Positions 24,448-33,480 of a DNA stretch of 64,000 nt are shown piece by piece (position 1 is the stretch's first letter; each line of letters starts with the position of its first letter). Under the pieces are notes generated by a model that was given only the letters and a program-made list of their open reading frames with translations, did not search any database and was not told the origin of the DNA. Source of the stretch: Pseudomonas botevensis (GTDB lineage Bacteria > Pseudomonadota > Gammaproteobacteria > Pseudomonadales > Pseudomonadaceae); the NCBI RefSeq assembly GCF_019145475.1, contig NZ_JAHTKI010000025.1, forward strand, positions 1-64,000, given 5' to 3'. The translations under genes were made by a program, and so were the position numbers.

Positions 24448-26823
24448 TTGGTAGAGTACGTAGTTTCCCTCGATAAGCTCGGCAAACACGATGTTGAGCA
24501 TGTGGGGGGCAAGAACGCATCCCTGGGCGAGATGATCAGCAACCTGGCTGGCGCCGGTGTTTCGGTGCCCGGTGGCTTCGCCACGACAGCTCAGGCATAT
24601 CGTGATTTCCTGGAACTGAGCGGTCTGAATGACCAGATCCACAAGGCCCTCGACGCCCTGGACGTCGACGATGTCAACGCCCTCGCCAAGACCGGCGCGC
24701 AAATCCGCCAGTGGATCATGGAAGCCGAATTCCCTGAAAAACTGAACGCCGAAATCCGCACCGCATTCGCTGCGCTGTCGGCCGGCAATCCTGATGTGGC
24801 CGTGGCCGTGCGTTCCTCCGCCACCGCCGAAGACTTGCCGGACGCGTCCTTCGCCGGCCAGCAGGAAACCTTCCTGAACATCCGTGGCGTGGAAAACGTC
24901 ATCCGCGCCGCCAAAGAAGTGTTCGCGTCGCTGTTCAACGACCGTGCGATTTCCTACCGCGTACACCAGGGCTTCGACCACAAACTGGTCGCCCTGTCGG
25001 CCGGCGTGCAGCGCATGGTGCGTTCGGAAACCGGCACCGCCGGCGTGATGTTCACCCTCGATACCGAATCCGGCTTCCGTGACGTGGTGTTCATCACCGG
25101 CGCCTACGGCCTGGGCGAAACCGTCGTGCAGGGCGCGGTGAACCCGGACGAATTCTATGTCCACAAAGGGACGCTGGCCGCCGGTCGTCCGGCGATTCTG
25201 CGCCGCAACCTGGGCAGCAAGGCCATCAAGATGATCTACGGCGACGAGGCCAAGGCCGGTCGTTCGGTCAAGACCGTCGATGTCGACAAGGCCGAGCGTG
25301 CGCGTTTCTGCCTGACCGACGCCGAAGTCAGCGAACTGGCCAAGCAGGCGATGATCATCGAGAAGCACTACCAGTGCCCGATGGACATCGAATGGGCCAA
25401 AGACGGTGACGACGGCAAGCTGTACATCGTGCAGGCCCGTCCGGAAACCGTGAAGAGCCGTACTCAGGCCAACGTCATGGAACGTTACCTGTTGAAAGAA
25501 ACCGGCACCGTGCTGGTGGAAGGCCGGGCGATCGGCCAGCGCATCGGCGCGGGCAAGGTGCGCATCATCAAGGACGTCTCCGAGATGGACAAGGTCCAGC
25601 CGGGCGACGTGCTGGTTTCCGACATGACCGACCCGGACTGGGAACCGGTGATGAAGCGCGCCAGCGCCATCGTCACCAACCGTGGCGGGCGTACCTGCCA
25701 CGCGGCGATCATTGCCCGTGAGCTGGGGATTCCTGCAGTCGTCGGTTGCGGCAACGCCACTCAACTGTTGAAGGACGGTCAGGGCGTGACCGTGTCCTGC
25801 GCCGAAGGCGACACCGGTTACATCTTCGAAGGCGAACTGGGCTTCGACATCAAGAAGAACTCCGTGGATGCCATGCCGGAGCTGCCGTTCAAGATCATGA
25901 TGAACGTCGGCAACCCGGACCGCGCATTCGACTTCGCGCAACTGCCGAACGCCGGTGTGGGCCTGGCCCGTCTGGAATTCATCATCAACCGCATGATCGG
26001 CGTACACCCTAAAGCGCTGCTGAACTACGACGGCCTGCCGCAGGACATCAAGGAAAGCGTCGACAAGCGCATCGCCGGTTACGACGATCCGGTCGGTTTC
26101 TACGTCGAGAAACTGGTCGAAGGCATCAGCACCCTGGCCGCGGCATTTGCACCGAAGAAGGTCATCGTGCGTCTGTCGGACTTCAAGTCCAACGAATACG
26201 CCAACCTGATCGGCGGCAAGCTGTACGAGCCGGAAGAAGAGAACCCGATGCTGGGCTTCCGTGGCGCTTCGCGTTACATCAGCGAATCGTTCCGTGACTG
26301 CTTCGAACTCGAATGCCGCGCGCTGAAACGCGTACGCAACGAGATGGGCCTGACCAACGTCGAAATCATGGTGCCGTTCGTGCGTACCCTCGGCGAAGCC
26401 AGCCAGGTGGTCGATCTGCTCGCTGAAAACGGCCTGGCCCGTGGCGACAACGGCCTGCGCGTGATCATGATGTGCGAACTGCCGTCCAACGCGATTCTCG
26501 CCGAGGAGTTCCTCGAATTCTTCGACGGCTTCTCCATCGGTTCCAACGACCTGACCCAGTTGACCCTGGGCCTGGATCGCGACTCGGGGATCATCGCGCA
26601 CCTGTTCGACGAGCGGAATCCGGCGGTCAAGAAGCTGTTGGCCAACGCGATTGCCGCGTGCAACAAGGCCGGCAAATACATCGGTATCTGCGGTCAGGGG
26701 CCTTCGGACCACCCGGATCTGGCCAAGTGGCTGATGGAGCAGGGCATCGAAAGCGTGTCGCTGAACCCGGACACCGTGCTGGAAACCTGGTTCTTCCTGG
26801 CGGAAGGCCAGGGCGCGGAATAA
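24448..26823 (+). CDS. ppsA: PpsA, phosphoenolpyruvate synthase
   Basis: 791 residues. Converts pyruvate, ATP and water to PEP, AMP and Pi for gluconeogenesis; important downstream of pyruvate made by the neighbouring methylcitrate operon. Domains: N-terminal ATP-grasp-like nucleotide domain (GGKNASLGEMI, VRSSATAEDLPDASFAGQQ), central phosphohistidine domain (NRGGRTCHAAIIAREL, near residue 415-430), C-terminal TIM-barrel PEP/pyruvate domain ending ICGQGPSDHP with the catalytic Cys. The start is TTG at 24448, preceded by GGAGA 9 bases upstream; no in-frame ATG matches the family N-terminus. Confidence 0.97.
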   Translation: MVEYVVSLDKLGKHDVEHVGGKNASLGEMISNLAGAGVSVPGGFATTAQAYRDFLELSGLNDQIHKALDALDVDDVNALAKTGAQIRQWIMEAEFPEKLNAEIRTAFAALSAGNPDVAVAVRSSATAEDLPDASFAGQQETFLNIRGVENVIRAAKEVFASLFNDRAISYRVHQGFDHKLVALSAGVQRMVRSETGTAGVMFTLDTESGFRDVVFITGAYGLGETVVQGAVNPDEFYVHKGTLAAGRPAILRRNLGSKAIKMIYGDEAKAGRSVKTVDVDKAERARFCLTDAEVSELAKQAMIIEKHYQCPMDIEWAKDGDDGKLYIVQARPETVKSRTQANVMERYLLKETGTVLVEGRAIGQRIGAGKVRIIKDVSEMDKVQPGDVLVSDMTDPDWEPVMKRASAIVTNRGGRTCHAAIIARELGIPAVVGCGNATQLLKDGQGVTVSCAEGDTGYIFEGELGFDIKKNSVDAMPELPFKIMMNVGNPDRAFDFAQLPNAGVGLARLEFIINRMIGVHPKALLNYDGLPQDIKESVDKRIAGYDDPVGFYVEKLVEGISTLAAAFAPKKVIVRLSDFKSNEYANLIGGKLYEPEEENPMLGFRGASRYISESFRDCFELECRALKRVRNEMGLTNVEIMVPFVRTLGEASQVVDLLAENGLARGDNGLRVIMMCELPSNAILAEEFLEFFDGFSIGSNDLTQLTLGLDRDSGIIAHLFDERNPAVKKLLANAIAACNKAGKYIGICGQGPSDHPDLAKWLMEQGIESVSLNPDTVLETWFFLAEGQGAE

Positions 26824-26877
26824 GGCGTGAATGAAGCCCTGATCTGCCTGTGCAGGTCGGGGCTTTGAGATTGAAGT

Positions 26878-26909
26878 AGGGCGGGCTCCAGTGGATGCCG
26901 CCCTTTTTT
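26878..26909 (+). terminator. Intrinsic terminator after ppsA
   Basis: Stem AGGGCGG / CCGCCCT with a 13-base loop followed by TTTTTT. A second weaker inverted repeat (AAGCCC...GGGCTT, 26833-26865) precedes it. The start codon of the next gene is only 13 bp on. Confidence 0.8.
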
Positions 26910-26922
26910 GTGCAAGAGCATT

Positions 26923-27912
26923 ATGCAAAGCAGCAGCAACCTATTTCCTGTCGCCCTGATCAGCGCCGAACGGCGCGGCGATCTGAGCGAAGACGTTTAT
27001 CGTTTGAAACCGGGCAACAGCCCCGACTGGTCCGTGGAAATCGCGGTGACCCGTCTCGGCATGGCCGACGAGCCGGCGACACGCGGCGTGCCGGTGATCC
27101 TGCTGCACGGCAGTTTTTCCAACCGACGCTTCTGGTTTTCGCCCAAAGGCCTGGGGCTGGGCGCCTACCTGACGCGCCTGGGGTTCGATGTGTGGATTCC
27201 GGAGATGCGTGGCCACGGCTTGTCCCAGCGCAACGAGGACTACCGGCGCAATCGCGTCGCCGACTACGCCCGCTACGATCTGCCGGCGATTGCCGCGTTC
27301 GTGCGTGAGCAGAGCGGCCAGATTCCACACTGGATCGGCCATTCGCTGGGCGGCATCACGCTGGCGGCTGCGCTGGGCGGTGAATACCTCGGCGAGCCAG
27401 CGGTGGCGTCGGCGGCGTTCTTTGGCACCCAGGTGAGTCGTACCTATTGGCCGCTGAAGATTCCGCCGGTGGAGTGGAGCAGCCGCTTCATTCTCAAGCG
27501 CTTTGCCCAACTGTCCGGCTCGCGCCTCAAGCGTGGCCCCGAGGACGAGCCGATCGGTCTGGCGCTGGAAAGCATGCGCTGGTACGGCTTGTTCGGCCGT
27601 TTCGGCGACAAGGACAAGGATTGGTGGGCGGGCCTGGCCGATGTGCGGGTGCCGGTGCTGGCGGTGACCGCTGCCGGAGATCATCAGGATCCGGCCTGGG
27701 CCTGCCGTAAGCTGTTCGAGCAGATCGGCTCCGAGCACAAGCAGTTCATCAATCTGGGACGTGAGCAGGGCTTCAACGACAATTTCGGCCATGTCGAGAT
27801 GCTGGTGAGCAAGGCTGCGCAAGCCGAAGTCTGGCCGCTGGTGGCGCGCTGGCTGGCGGATCAACAGACGCCGTTGCTGGGCGAGAAGGCGGATCTGGCG
27901 GCAGCGGTGTGA
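26923..27912 (+). CDS. Alpha/beta-hydrolase fold protein
   Basis: 329 residues. Oxyanion region VILLHGSFSNRRFWF, the nucleophile elbow WIGHSLGGIT (Ser in GHSLG), an Asp on a late strand (VTAAGDHQDPA) and a His in NFGHVEMLV complete a plausible triad. The lid region between residues 170 and 230 is rich in Trp and Arg, as in esterases acting on lipophilic substrates. No signal peptide. ATG 26923 follows AAGAG at 6 bases. Substrate unknown; lipase, esterase or epoxide hydrolase annotations would all be guesses. It is a stand-alone gene between ppsA and rraA. Confidence 0.85.
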   Translation: MQSSSNLFPVALISAERRGDLSEDVYRLKPGNSPDWSVEIAVTRLGMADEPATRGVPVILLHGSFSNRRFWFSPKGLGLGAYLTRLGFDVWIPEMRGHGLSQRNEDYRRNRVADYARYDLPAIAAFVREQSGQIPHWIGHSLGGITLAAALGGEYLGEPAVASAAFFGTQVSRTYWPLKIPPVEWSSRFILKRFAQLSGSRLKRGPEDEPIGLALESMRWYGLFGRFGDKDKDWWAGLADVRVPVLAVTAAGDHQDPAWACRKLFEQIGSEHKQFINLGREQGFNDNFGHVEMLVSKAAQAEVWPLVARWLADQQTPLLGEKADLAAAV

Positions 27913-28138
27913 GCAAAGCGCTCTGAAAAGGGCATTTCGTTCAGGTCGGCATGCGGCTAAGATATGACGCATTGAGCGATTCTGGTCATATTTGGTGGCT
28001 GTTTAGCGATTACGTTTCAGCGTTTGTTCAGGTTCGCTCAGCGACCATGGCATGAACTAAGGTAAACAGCGACCGCCGGAACTCGTCTCCCCAGAGAGCG
28101 ACATTCTTGATCGTCTTCCTTGTTACAGGAGTTTTTCG

Positions 28139-28630
28139 ATGAACCATTACCTCACGCCTGACCTGTGCGACGCCTATCCGGAGCTGGTGCAGGTGCTGGA
28201 ACCGATGTTCAGCAATTTCGGCGGCCGCGACTCCTTCGGCGGCGAAATCGTGACCATCAAGTGCTTCGAAGACAACTCGCTGGTCAAGGAACAAGCCGAA
28301 CTCAAGGGCAATGGCAAGGTGCTGGTGGTCGATGGTGGCGGTTCTTTGCGCCGTGCGCTGCTGGGCGACATGATCGCCGAGAAGGCCGCGAAAAACGGTT
28401 GGGAAGGGATGGTGATCTACGGCTGCATCCGCGACGTTGACGTCATTGCCCAGACTGACCTGGGGGTTCAGGCCCTTGCCAGCCATCCGATGAAAACCGA
28501 CAAGCGCGGTATCGGCGACCTCAACGTCCCGGTGACCTTCGCCGGTGTGACCTTCCAGCCGGGCCAATACATTTACGCGGACAACAACGGCGTGATCGTT
28601 TCGCCAAGCCCGCTGAAAATGCCTGAATAA
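28139..28630 (+). CDS. rraA: RraA-family protein (RNase E activity regulator / HMG aldolase fold)
   Basis: 163 residues. RraA binds the C-terminal part of RNase E and reduces mRNA decay; relatives with catalytic residues act as 4-hydroxy-4-methyl-2-oxoglutarate/oxaloacetate aldolases. The sequence GKVLVVDGGGSLRRALLGD followed by YGCIRDVD carries the Gly-rich loop and the Arg-Asp pair used for metal and substrate by the aldolases, so enzymatic activity is not excluded. N-terminal NFGGRDSFGGEI is conserved in RraA. ATG 28139 is preceded by CAGGAG. It is 24 bp upstream of the CorA-family gene. Confidence 0.92.
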   Translation: MNHYLTPDLCDAYPELVQVLEPMFSNFGGRDSFGGEIVTIKCFEDNSLVKEQAELKGNGKVLVVDGGGSLRRALLGDMIAEKAAKNGWEGMVIYGCIRDVDVIAQTDLGVQALASHPMKTDKRGIGDLNVPVTFAGVTFQPGQYIYADNNGVIVSPSPLKMPE

Positions 28631-28654
28631 ATCGCGGTACGCACAGGGGTGAGG

Positions 28655-29650
28655 ATGTTCGAGGAAGAAAACGCGCAGTGGGGGCTGGTGCATGCCCTGG
28701 TGCTGGACGGTAAAGGCGGTGCGCGTTCGATAGCCCGGACTGAACTCGATGACTTGCAGCTCCAGGCCCATGAAAGCCTGTGGCTGCACTGGGATCGCAG
28801 TCACCCGCAGACCCAGACCTGGTTGCGCAAATCCAGTGGGCTCAACGAGTTCGCCTGCGACCTGCTGCTGGAAGAAAACACCCGTCCACGCCTGTTGCCG
28901 TTGCCGGACTCCGAGCTGTTGCTGTTTTTGCGCGGGGTGAACCTCAATCCCGGGGCCGAGCCGGAAGACATGGTCTCGGTGCGGATCTTCGCCGCCGCGC
29001 AACGGGTGATTTCCCTGCGTTTGCGGCCATTGCGCGCCACGGATGAACTGCTGGCATTGCTCGGTGAAGGCAAGGGGCCGAAAACCTCCTCCGAACTGAT
29101 CCTCTATCTGGCGCAGTTTCTCACCAACAAGGTGCAGGATCTGGTTACTTGCCTCTCCGAAGTGGTCGATGAAGAGGAAGAAAAGCTGGATGCCGACGAA
29201 CGGTATACCCCCGAGCATGGTGCCATTTTGCACATCCGGCGACGGGCGGCCGGACTGAAACGTTTCCTCGCACCGCAGCGGGATATTTTCGGCCAGTTGA
29301 GCCGGATCCGGTTGCCGTGGTTCGTGGATGACGATGCCGATTACTGGAACGAATTGAACAACAGCCTGACCCGTTACCTCGAAGAGCTCGAATTGACCCG
29401 AGAGCGCGTGGGGCTTGTGCTGGAGGCCGAAGACCGGCGCTTGAGCGTGCGCATGAACCGCACGATGTATCGCTTCGGAATCATCACCGGGATCTTCCTG
29501 CCGATGAGTTTTCTCACCGGCCTGCTGGGTATCAATGTCGGTGGAATTCCACTCTCCGGGAGCCCGTATGGCTTCCTGGTGGCGTGCCTGCTGATGGTGG
29601 CGGTAGCGCTCGGGCAATGGTGGTTGTTCCGCCGTTTGCGCTGGGTATGA
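28655..29650 (+). CDS. cmaX: CorA/ZntB-family membrane protein (CmaX)
   Basis: 331 residues. A long cytosolic N-terminal domain with acidic and helical segments (VVDEEEEKLDADERY) is followed by two C-terminal transmembrane helices (GIITGIFLPMSFLTGLLGIN and YGFLVACLLMVAVALGQWW). The loop motif Gly-Ile-Asn replaces the GMN of magnesium channels, as in ZntB-type zinc transporters. I prefer ATG 28655 to an in-frame GTG at 28649 because AGGGG lies 8 bases before the ATG. In P. aeruginosa the gene at this position, next to crfX-cmpX-sigX, is called cmaX. The transported ion is not certain. Confidence 0.9.
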   Translation: MFEEENAQWGLVHALVLDGKGGARSIARTELDDLQLQAHESLWLHWDRSHPQTQTWLRKSSGLNEFACDLLLEENTRPRLLPLPDSELLLFLRGVNLNPGAEPEDMVSVRIFAAAQRVISLRLRPLRATDELLALLGEGKGPKTSSELILYLAQFLTNKVQDLVTCLSEVVDEEEEKLDADERYTPEHGAILHIRRRAAGLKRFLAPQRDIFGQLSRIRLPWFVDDDADYWNELNNSLTRYLEELELTRERVGLVLEAEDRRLSVRMNRTMYRFGIITGIFLPMSFLTGLLGINVGGIPLSGSPYGFLVACLLMVAVALGQWWLFRRLRWV

Positions 29651-29713
29651 AGATGCGTCATGTGACCCGACCAAATTTGCCCGCGTCTTTCACAGACATC
29701 ACGAGAGGTGCGT

Positions 29714-29962
29714 ATGCACGATCCGTTTGAACAGTCTTTGCGCGACATGCTCAACGCCTCGCCGTCCGGCCGCGACGACGATGCGTGCCTGGGCCGCGTA
29801 CTCAAAACCGCCAACCGCCAGGTCGGCGCCGGCGATCTGTTCAGCCTGCTGGGCCGCTGGCTGCCCGCGCTGATGATCGCCCTGAACAACGGATCGGCCC
29901 ATGTCGCTCCGGTTTCCCGTCTTCGTAAACCTACCGCTCGCACTGCTGATAAGGCTGATTGA
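29714..29962 (+). CDS. crfX: CrfX, small conserved protein of the sigX cluster
   Basis: 82 residues, mostly polar with one hydrophobic patch (LFSLLGRWLPALMIALNNG). No recognised catalytic motif. Identified by position and by the N-terminus MHDPFEQSLRDMLN, which is typical of the small gene preceding cmpX in pseudomonads. ATG 29714 is preceded by GAGAGG; an in-frame GTG lies 6 bases earlier. It almost abuts cmpX and is thought to be part of the crfX-cmpX-sigX envelope-stress unit. Confidence 0.85.
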   Translation: MHDPFEQSLRDMLNASPSGRDDDACLGRVLKTANRQVGAGDLFSLLGRWLPALMIALNNGSAHVAPVSRLRKPTARTADKAD

Positions 29963-29964
29963 AT

Positions 29965-30789
29965 ATGGAACTTGATCTCTGGACTCAGAGCCTCGTCACT
30001 GCAATGACTGCGTTGTGGACCAAAGTCGCTAATTTCATTCCCAACCTGTTCGGTGCGCTGGTCGTGCTGTTGTTGGGTTTTGTCGTGGCCAAGCTGCTGG
30101 ACACCTTGCTGTCCAAACTGCTCGCCAAACTCGGCCTCGATCGCCTGATGGGCGGCACCGGCCTGACCAAACTGATGTCCCGCGCCGGGTTGCAAGTGCC
30201 GATTTCGACCTTGATCGGCAAAATCGTCTATTGGTTCGTTCTGCTGATTTTCCTGGTTTCTGCAGCAGAATCCCTTGGCCTTGAGCGAGTTTCAGCTACG
30301 CTGGACATGCTGGCGCTGTATGTGCCGAAAGTTTTCGGCGCTGCGCTGGTGCTGCTGGTAGGTGTATTGCTGGCGCAACTGGCGAATGGTCTGGTGCGCG
30401 GCGCGGCAGAAGGCGTCGGTCTGGACTACGCTTCGGGATTGGGGCGCATTGCCCAGGGGCTGGTGATCATCATCAGCATCTCGGTCGCGATCAGTCAGCT
30501 CGAAGTCAAGACCGACCTGCTGAACCATGTGATCGTCATCGTATTGATTACCGTTGGTCTGGCCGTCGCGCTGGCCATGGGTTTGGGAAGCCGGGAAATT
30601 GCCGGTCAGATTCTTGCGGGAATCTATGTGCGTGAGTTGTATCAGGTTGGGCAACAAGTGCGTGTTGGCGAGGTCGAAGGGCAGATCGAGGAGATCGGCA
30701 CGGTGAAGACCACATTGCTGACCGATGAGGGTGAGCTAGTCTCACTCTCCAATCGGATCCTGCTGGAACAGCATGTGAGTAGCCGCTAA
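29965..30789 (+). CDS. cmpX: CmpX, MscS-like small mechanosensitive-channel family protein
   Basis: 274 residues with about five hydrophobic helices: VANFIPNLFGALVVLLLGFV, IGKIVYWFVLLIFLVSAAES, VFGAALVLLVGVLLAQLANG, GLVIIISISVAISQL and VIVIVLITVGLAVALAMGLG, then the soluble MscS-type start REIAGQILAGIYVRELYQVGQ and GEVEGQIEEIGTVKT. It lacks the large cytosolic cage of full MscS. In P. aeruginosa CmpX affects membrane homeostasis and SigX activity. ATG 29965 follows the crfX stop by two bases; an overlapping TTG at 29959 is a weaker alternative. Confidence 0.93.
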   Translation: MELDLWTQSLVTAMTALWTKVANFIPNLFGALVVLLLGFVVAKLLDTLLSKLLAKLGLDRLMGGTGLTKLMSRAGLQVPISTLIGKIVYWFVLLIFLVSAAESLGLERVSATLDMLALYVPKVFGAALVLLVGVLLAQLANGLVRGAAEGVGLDYASGLGRIAQGLVIIISISVAISQLEVKTDLLNHVIVIVLITVGLAVALAMGLGSREIAGQILAGIYVRELYQVGQQVRVGEVEGQIEEIGTVKTTLLTDEGELVSLSNRILLEQHVSSR

Positions 30790-30879
30790 CCCGGCAAACC
30801 CTGCTAATGTATGCCGCCGCAAAATGCCAGCAGGTGCTGGCTGCGGTGGACATTGACCTGACTGTCGGCACGACTTGTT

Positions 30880-31470
30880 TTGAATAAAGCCCAAACGCTA
30901 TCCACGCGCTACGACCCCCGCGAGCTCTCCGATGAGGAGTTGGTCGCGCGCTCGCATACCGAGCTTTTTCACGTGACGCGCGCCTACGAAGAACTGATGC
31001 GGCGTTACCAGCGAACATTATTTAACGTTTGTGCACGATATCTTGGGAACGATCGCGACGCAGACGATGTCTGTCAGGAAGTGATGCTGAAGGTGCTGTA
31101 CGGACTGAAGAACTTCGAGGGGAAATCGAAGTTCAAAACGTGGCTGTACAGCATCACTTACAACGAATGCATCACGCAGTATCGGAAAGAACGGCGAAAG
31201 CGTCGCTTGATGGACGCATTGAGTCTTGACCCCCTCGAGGAAGCGTCCGAAGAAAAGGCGCCGAAACCCGAAGAGAAGGGCGGACTTGATCGCTGGCTGG
31301 TGTATGTGAACCCGATTGACCGTGAAATTCTGGTGCTACGTTTTGTCGCAGAGCTGGAGTTTCAGGAGATCGCAGACATCATGCACATGGGTTTGAGTGC
31401 GACAAAAATGCGGTACAAACGTGCTCTAGATAAATTGCGTGAGAAATTTGCAGGCATTGCTGAAACTTAG
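30880..31470 (+). CDS. sigX: SigX, ECF sigma factor
   Basis: 196 residues. Region 2 is visible in MRRYQRTLFNVCARYLGN and DADDVCQEVMLKVLYGLKNF, the -10 recognition stretch in KFKTWLYSITYNECITQYRK, and region 4 in LRFVAELEFQEIADIMHMGLSATKMRYKRALDKLR (given as its ends). SigX governs cell-envelope and fatty-acid genes and activates oprF. The initiation codon is TTG at 30880 with no good Shine-Dalgarno sequence, which suggests low translation; homologues begin at the same residue. A hairpin CCAGCA/TGCTGG (30827-30840) lies between cmpX and sigX. No adjacent anti-sigma gene is recognised. Confidence 0.94.
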   Translation: MNKAQTLSTRYDPRELSDEELVARSHTELFHVTRAYEELMRRYQRTLFNVCARYLGNDRDADDVCQEVMLKVLYGLKNFEGKSKFKTWLYSITYNECITQYRKERRKRRLMDALSLDPLEEASEEKAPKPEEKGGLDRWLVYVNPIDREILVLRFVAELEFQEIADIMHMGLSATKMRYKRALDKLREKFAGIAET

Positions 31471-31496
31471 TTCGGCGCAAATATCTCTTACGTGTA

Positions 31497-31518
31497 GGCA
31501 AGTTCTGATAGACTTGCC
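31497..31518 (+). other. Hairpin in the sigX-oprF intergenic leader
   Basis: GGCAAGT and ACTTGCC form a 7-bp stem with an 8-base loop, 59 bp before the oprF start. No strong T-run follows. It may act as partial terminator for sigX read-through or as a 5' stabiliser of oprF mRNA. Confidence 0.5.
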
Positions 31519-31577
31519 GCCGAGTTGTCCCCCGGTTTGCGGGACTGCTTCACAATCACCAGATGGGGATTTAACGG

Positions 31578-32627
31578 ATGAAACTGAAAAACACCTTGGG
31601 CTTGGCCATTGGTTCTTTGATTGCCGCCACTTCGTTCGGCGCTCTGGCACAGGGCCAAGGCGCAGTTGAAGGCGAACTGTTCTACAAGAAGCAGTACAAC
31701 GACAGCGTTAACCATGTCGAAGACGGCTTCAACCCAGGCGCCTCGATCGGTTACTTCTTGACCGATGACGTGTCCTTGAACTTCACCTACGACAAGAACA
31801 ACCACACCCGTTCGAACGACGGTACTGGTAGCCAGAAGCTGGACGGCGACAACTTCGGTCTGATCGCTCAGTACCACTTCAACAACGCTGGCGACGCTCT
31901 GCGTCCTTACATCGCTGGTGGTGTGAAGCACGGCAGCCTGACCAACGTAGCCGCTGACGGCCACACCGGTCGCGACCAGTCGACCTACCTGAACGCTGGC
32001 GCTGGCGTTAAGTACTACTTCGCTGAAAACTTCTACGCCCGTGCTGGTGTAGACGCTGACTACAAACTGGACAACGGTCGCTGGAACTACGCTCCAGTTA
32101 TCGGTCTGGGCGTGAACTTCGGTGGCGGCAACAAGCCTGCTGCTGCTCCAGTTCCAGCACCAGCTGAAGTCTGCTCCGACAGCGACAACGATGGCGTTTG
32201 CGACAACGTTGACAAGTGCCCGGACACCCCAGCCAACGTAACCGTTGACGCTGATGGCTGCCCAGCAGTTGCTGAAGTTGTACGTGTTGAGCTGGACGTG
32301 AAATTCGACTTCGACAAGTCGGTCGTCAAGCCAAACAGCTACGGTGATATCAAAAACCTGGCTGACTTCATGAAGCAGTACCCATCGACTCGCACCACTG
32401 TTGAAGGTCACACTGACAACGTCGGTCCTGACGCTTACAACCAGAAACTGTCCGAGCGTCGTGCAAACGCCGTTAAACAAGTTCTGGTTAACCAGTACGG
32501 TGTTGAATCGTCCCGCGTTGGTTCGGTTGGCTACGGCGAATCCCGCCCAGTGGCTGACAACAAAACCGAAGCTGGCCGCGCTGTTAACCGTCGCGTAGAA
32601 GCGCAGGTTGAAGCTCAAGCTAAGTAA
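31578..32627 (+). CDS. oprF: OprF, major outer-membrane porin (OmpA family)
   Basis: 349 residues. Signal peptide about residues 1-24 (LGLAIGSLIAATSFGALA). An N-terminal 8-strand barrel with alternating aromatic residues and a DYKLDNGRWNYAPVIGLGV end strand is followed by a Pro/Ala hinge (PAAAPVPAPAEV), a Cys-containing acidic loop with type-III thrombospondin-like DSDNDGVCDNVDKCPD, and an OmpA C-terminal peptidoglycan-binding domain (TTVEGHTDNVGPDAYNQKLS). It anchors the outer membrane to peptidoglycan and acts as a slow porin. Codon use is visibly biased to favoured codons, as expected for an abundant protein. Downstream of sigX, which is known to drive oprF in pseudomonads. Confidence 0.98.
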   Translation: MKLKNTLGLAIGSLIAATSFGALAQGQGAVEGELFYKKQYNDSVNHVEDGFNPGASIGYFLTDDVSLNFTYDKNNHTRSNDGTGSQKLDGDNFGLIAQYHFNNAGDALRPYIAGGVKHGSLTNVAADGHTGRDQSTYLNAGAGVKYYFAENFYARAGVDADYKLDNGRWNYAPVIGLGVNFGGGNKPAAAPVPAPAEVCSDSDNDGVCDNVDKCPDTPANVTVDADGCPAVAEVVRVELDVKFDFDKSVVKPNSYGDIKNLADFMKQYPSTRTTVEGHTDNVGPDAYNQKLSERRANAVKQVLVNQYGVESSRVGSVGYGESRPVADNKTEAGRAVNRRVEAQVEAQAK

Positions 32628-32643
32628 TTAGCTCGCCGCTTTG

Positions 32644-32675
32644 AGAAAAGCCCGGCTCTGGCCGGGCTTTTCTTT
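32644..32675 (+). terminator. Intrinsic terminator of oprF
   Basis: AGAAAAGCCCGGC pairs with GCCGGGCTTTTCT around a 4-base loop and is followed by a T-rich run. The convergent cobA stop lies at 32704, so the A-rich left arm may also serve cobA. Confidence 0.9.
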
Positions 32676-32703
32676 GTCTGCGATTTGGGGAAGCTGGGCG
32701 TCT

Positions 32704-33468
32704 TTACGCGGACTGTCCGGCGGCCATCGCAGGCAGTTCACGCTCGAGAACGGCTTGAGCCTCAGCGGCGGCCACCGCGCCGATCACCAGGATGGCCGGG
32801 CTTTTGAGCTGGAATCTGTGCGCCTCGTCTTCCATGCCCAGCAGATCGCTCCGACATTCGCGCTGTTGCGGCAATGAAGCGTTTTCGATCATCGCCACCG
32901 GCGTATTCACCGCCATCCCTCCGGCCAACAGTTGATCGCGAATCTCGCCGAGCTTGGCCACGCCCATGTACACCACCAGCGTCGTCCCGCCTTGCGCCAG
33001 CGCCTGCCAGTTCAATTGGCTGTCGTCCTGGGTATGCGCGGTGACCAGCGTCACCCCGCGCGCCACACCTCGCAGCGTCAACGGGATATCGCACCGCGTC
33101 GCGCCCGCCAGGCCGGCGGTGATGCCATTGACCAGTTCCACCTCGACCCCATATTGGCGCAGCCATTGCGCTTCTTCGCCACCCCGGCCGAAGATGCACG
33201 GATCGCCGCCCTTGAGCCGCACCACGCATTTGCCCTGGCGGACATAACGCAGCATCAATCGATGGATGAAGGCCTGAGGCGTGGAGCGGCAGCCGCCGCG
33301 TTTCCCGACCGGAATGATCCTCGCGGTCGGGCAGTGCTCCAGCACCGCGACGTTGACCAGATCATCGATCAACACCACATCCGCCTCACGCAGGGCGCGC
33401 ACGGCCTTGAGCGTCAGCAGTTCCGGATCGCCAGGGCCCGCGCCCACCAGCCAGACTTTTGCGTTCAT
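32704..33468 (-). CDS. cobA: CobA, uroporphyrinogen-III C-methyltransferase (SUMT)
   Basis: 254 residues. Methylates uroporphyrinogen III twice with SAM to precorrin-2, the precursor of siroheme and cobalamin. Motifs: VWLVGAGPGDPELLTLKA at the N-terminus, VGKRGGCRSTPQ, VRLKGGDPCIFGRGGEE, and GITAGLAGATRCDIPLT. A single-domain SUMT, not the CysG fusion. It is 12 bp after the nitrate reductase and is the last gene of the nirB-nirD-reductase unit, so siroheme supply is co-induced with the siroheme enzyme NirB. Confidence 0.95.
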   Translation of the reverse strand: MNAKVWLVGAGPGDPELLTLKAVRALREADVVLIDDLVNVAVLEHCPTARIIPVGKRGGCRSTPQAFIHRLMLRYVRQGKCVVRLKGGDPCIFGRGGEEAQWLRQYGVEVELVNGITAGLAGATRCDIPLTLRGVARGVTLVTAHTQDDSQLNWQALAQGGTTLVVYMGVAKLGEIRDQLLAGGMAVNTPVAMIENASLPQQRECRSDLLGMEDEAHRFQLKSPAILVIGAVAAAEAQAVLERELPAMAAGQSA

Positions 33469-33480
33469 GGTGTTTCCTCT

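Noticed and set aside
24352..26928. 858-residue minus-strand open frame opposite ppsA
   Set aside because: Antisense shadow of ppsA; low-complexity residues (His, Arg, Gln, Val rich) and no domain.
31471..31577. SigX-dependent -35/-10 promoter of oprF
   Set aside because: SigX control of oprF is known in relatives, but I could not fix a convincing ECF promoter sequence by eye, so no site is annotated.
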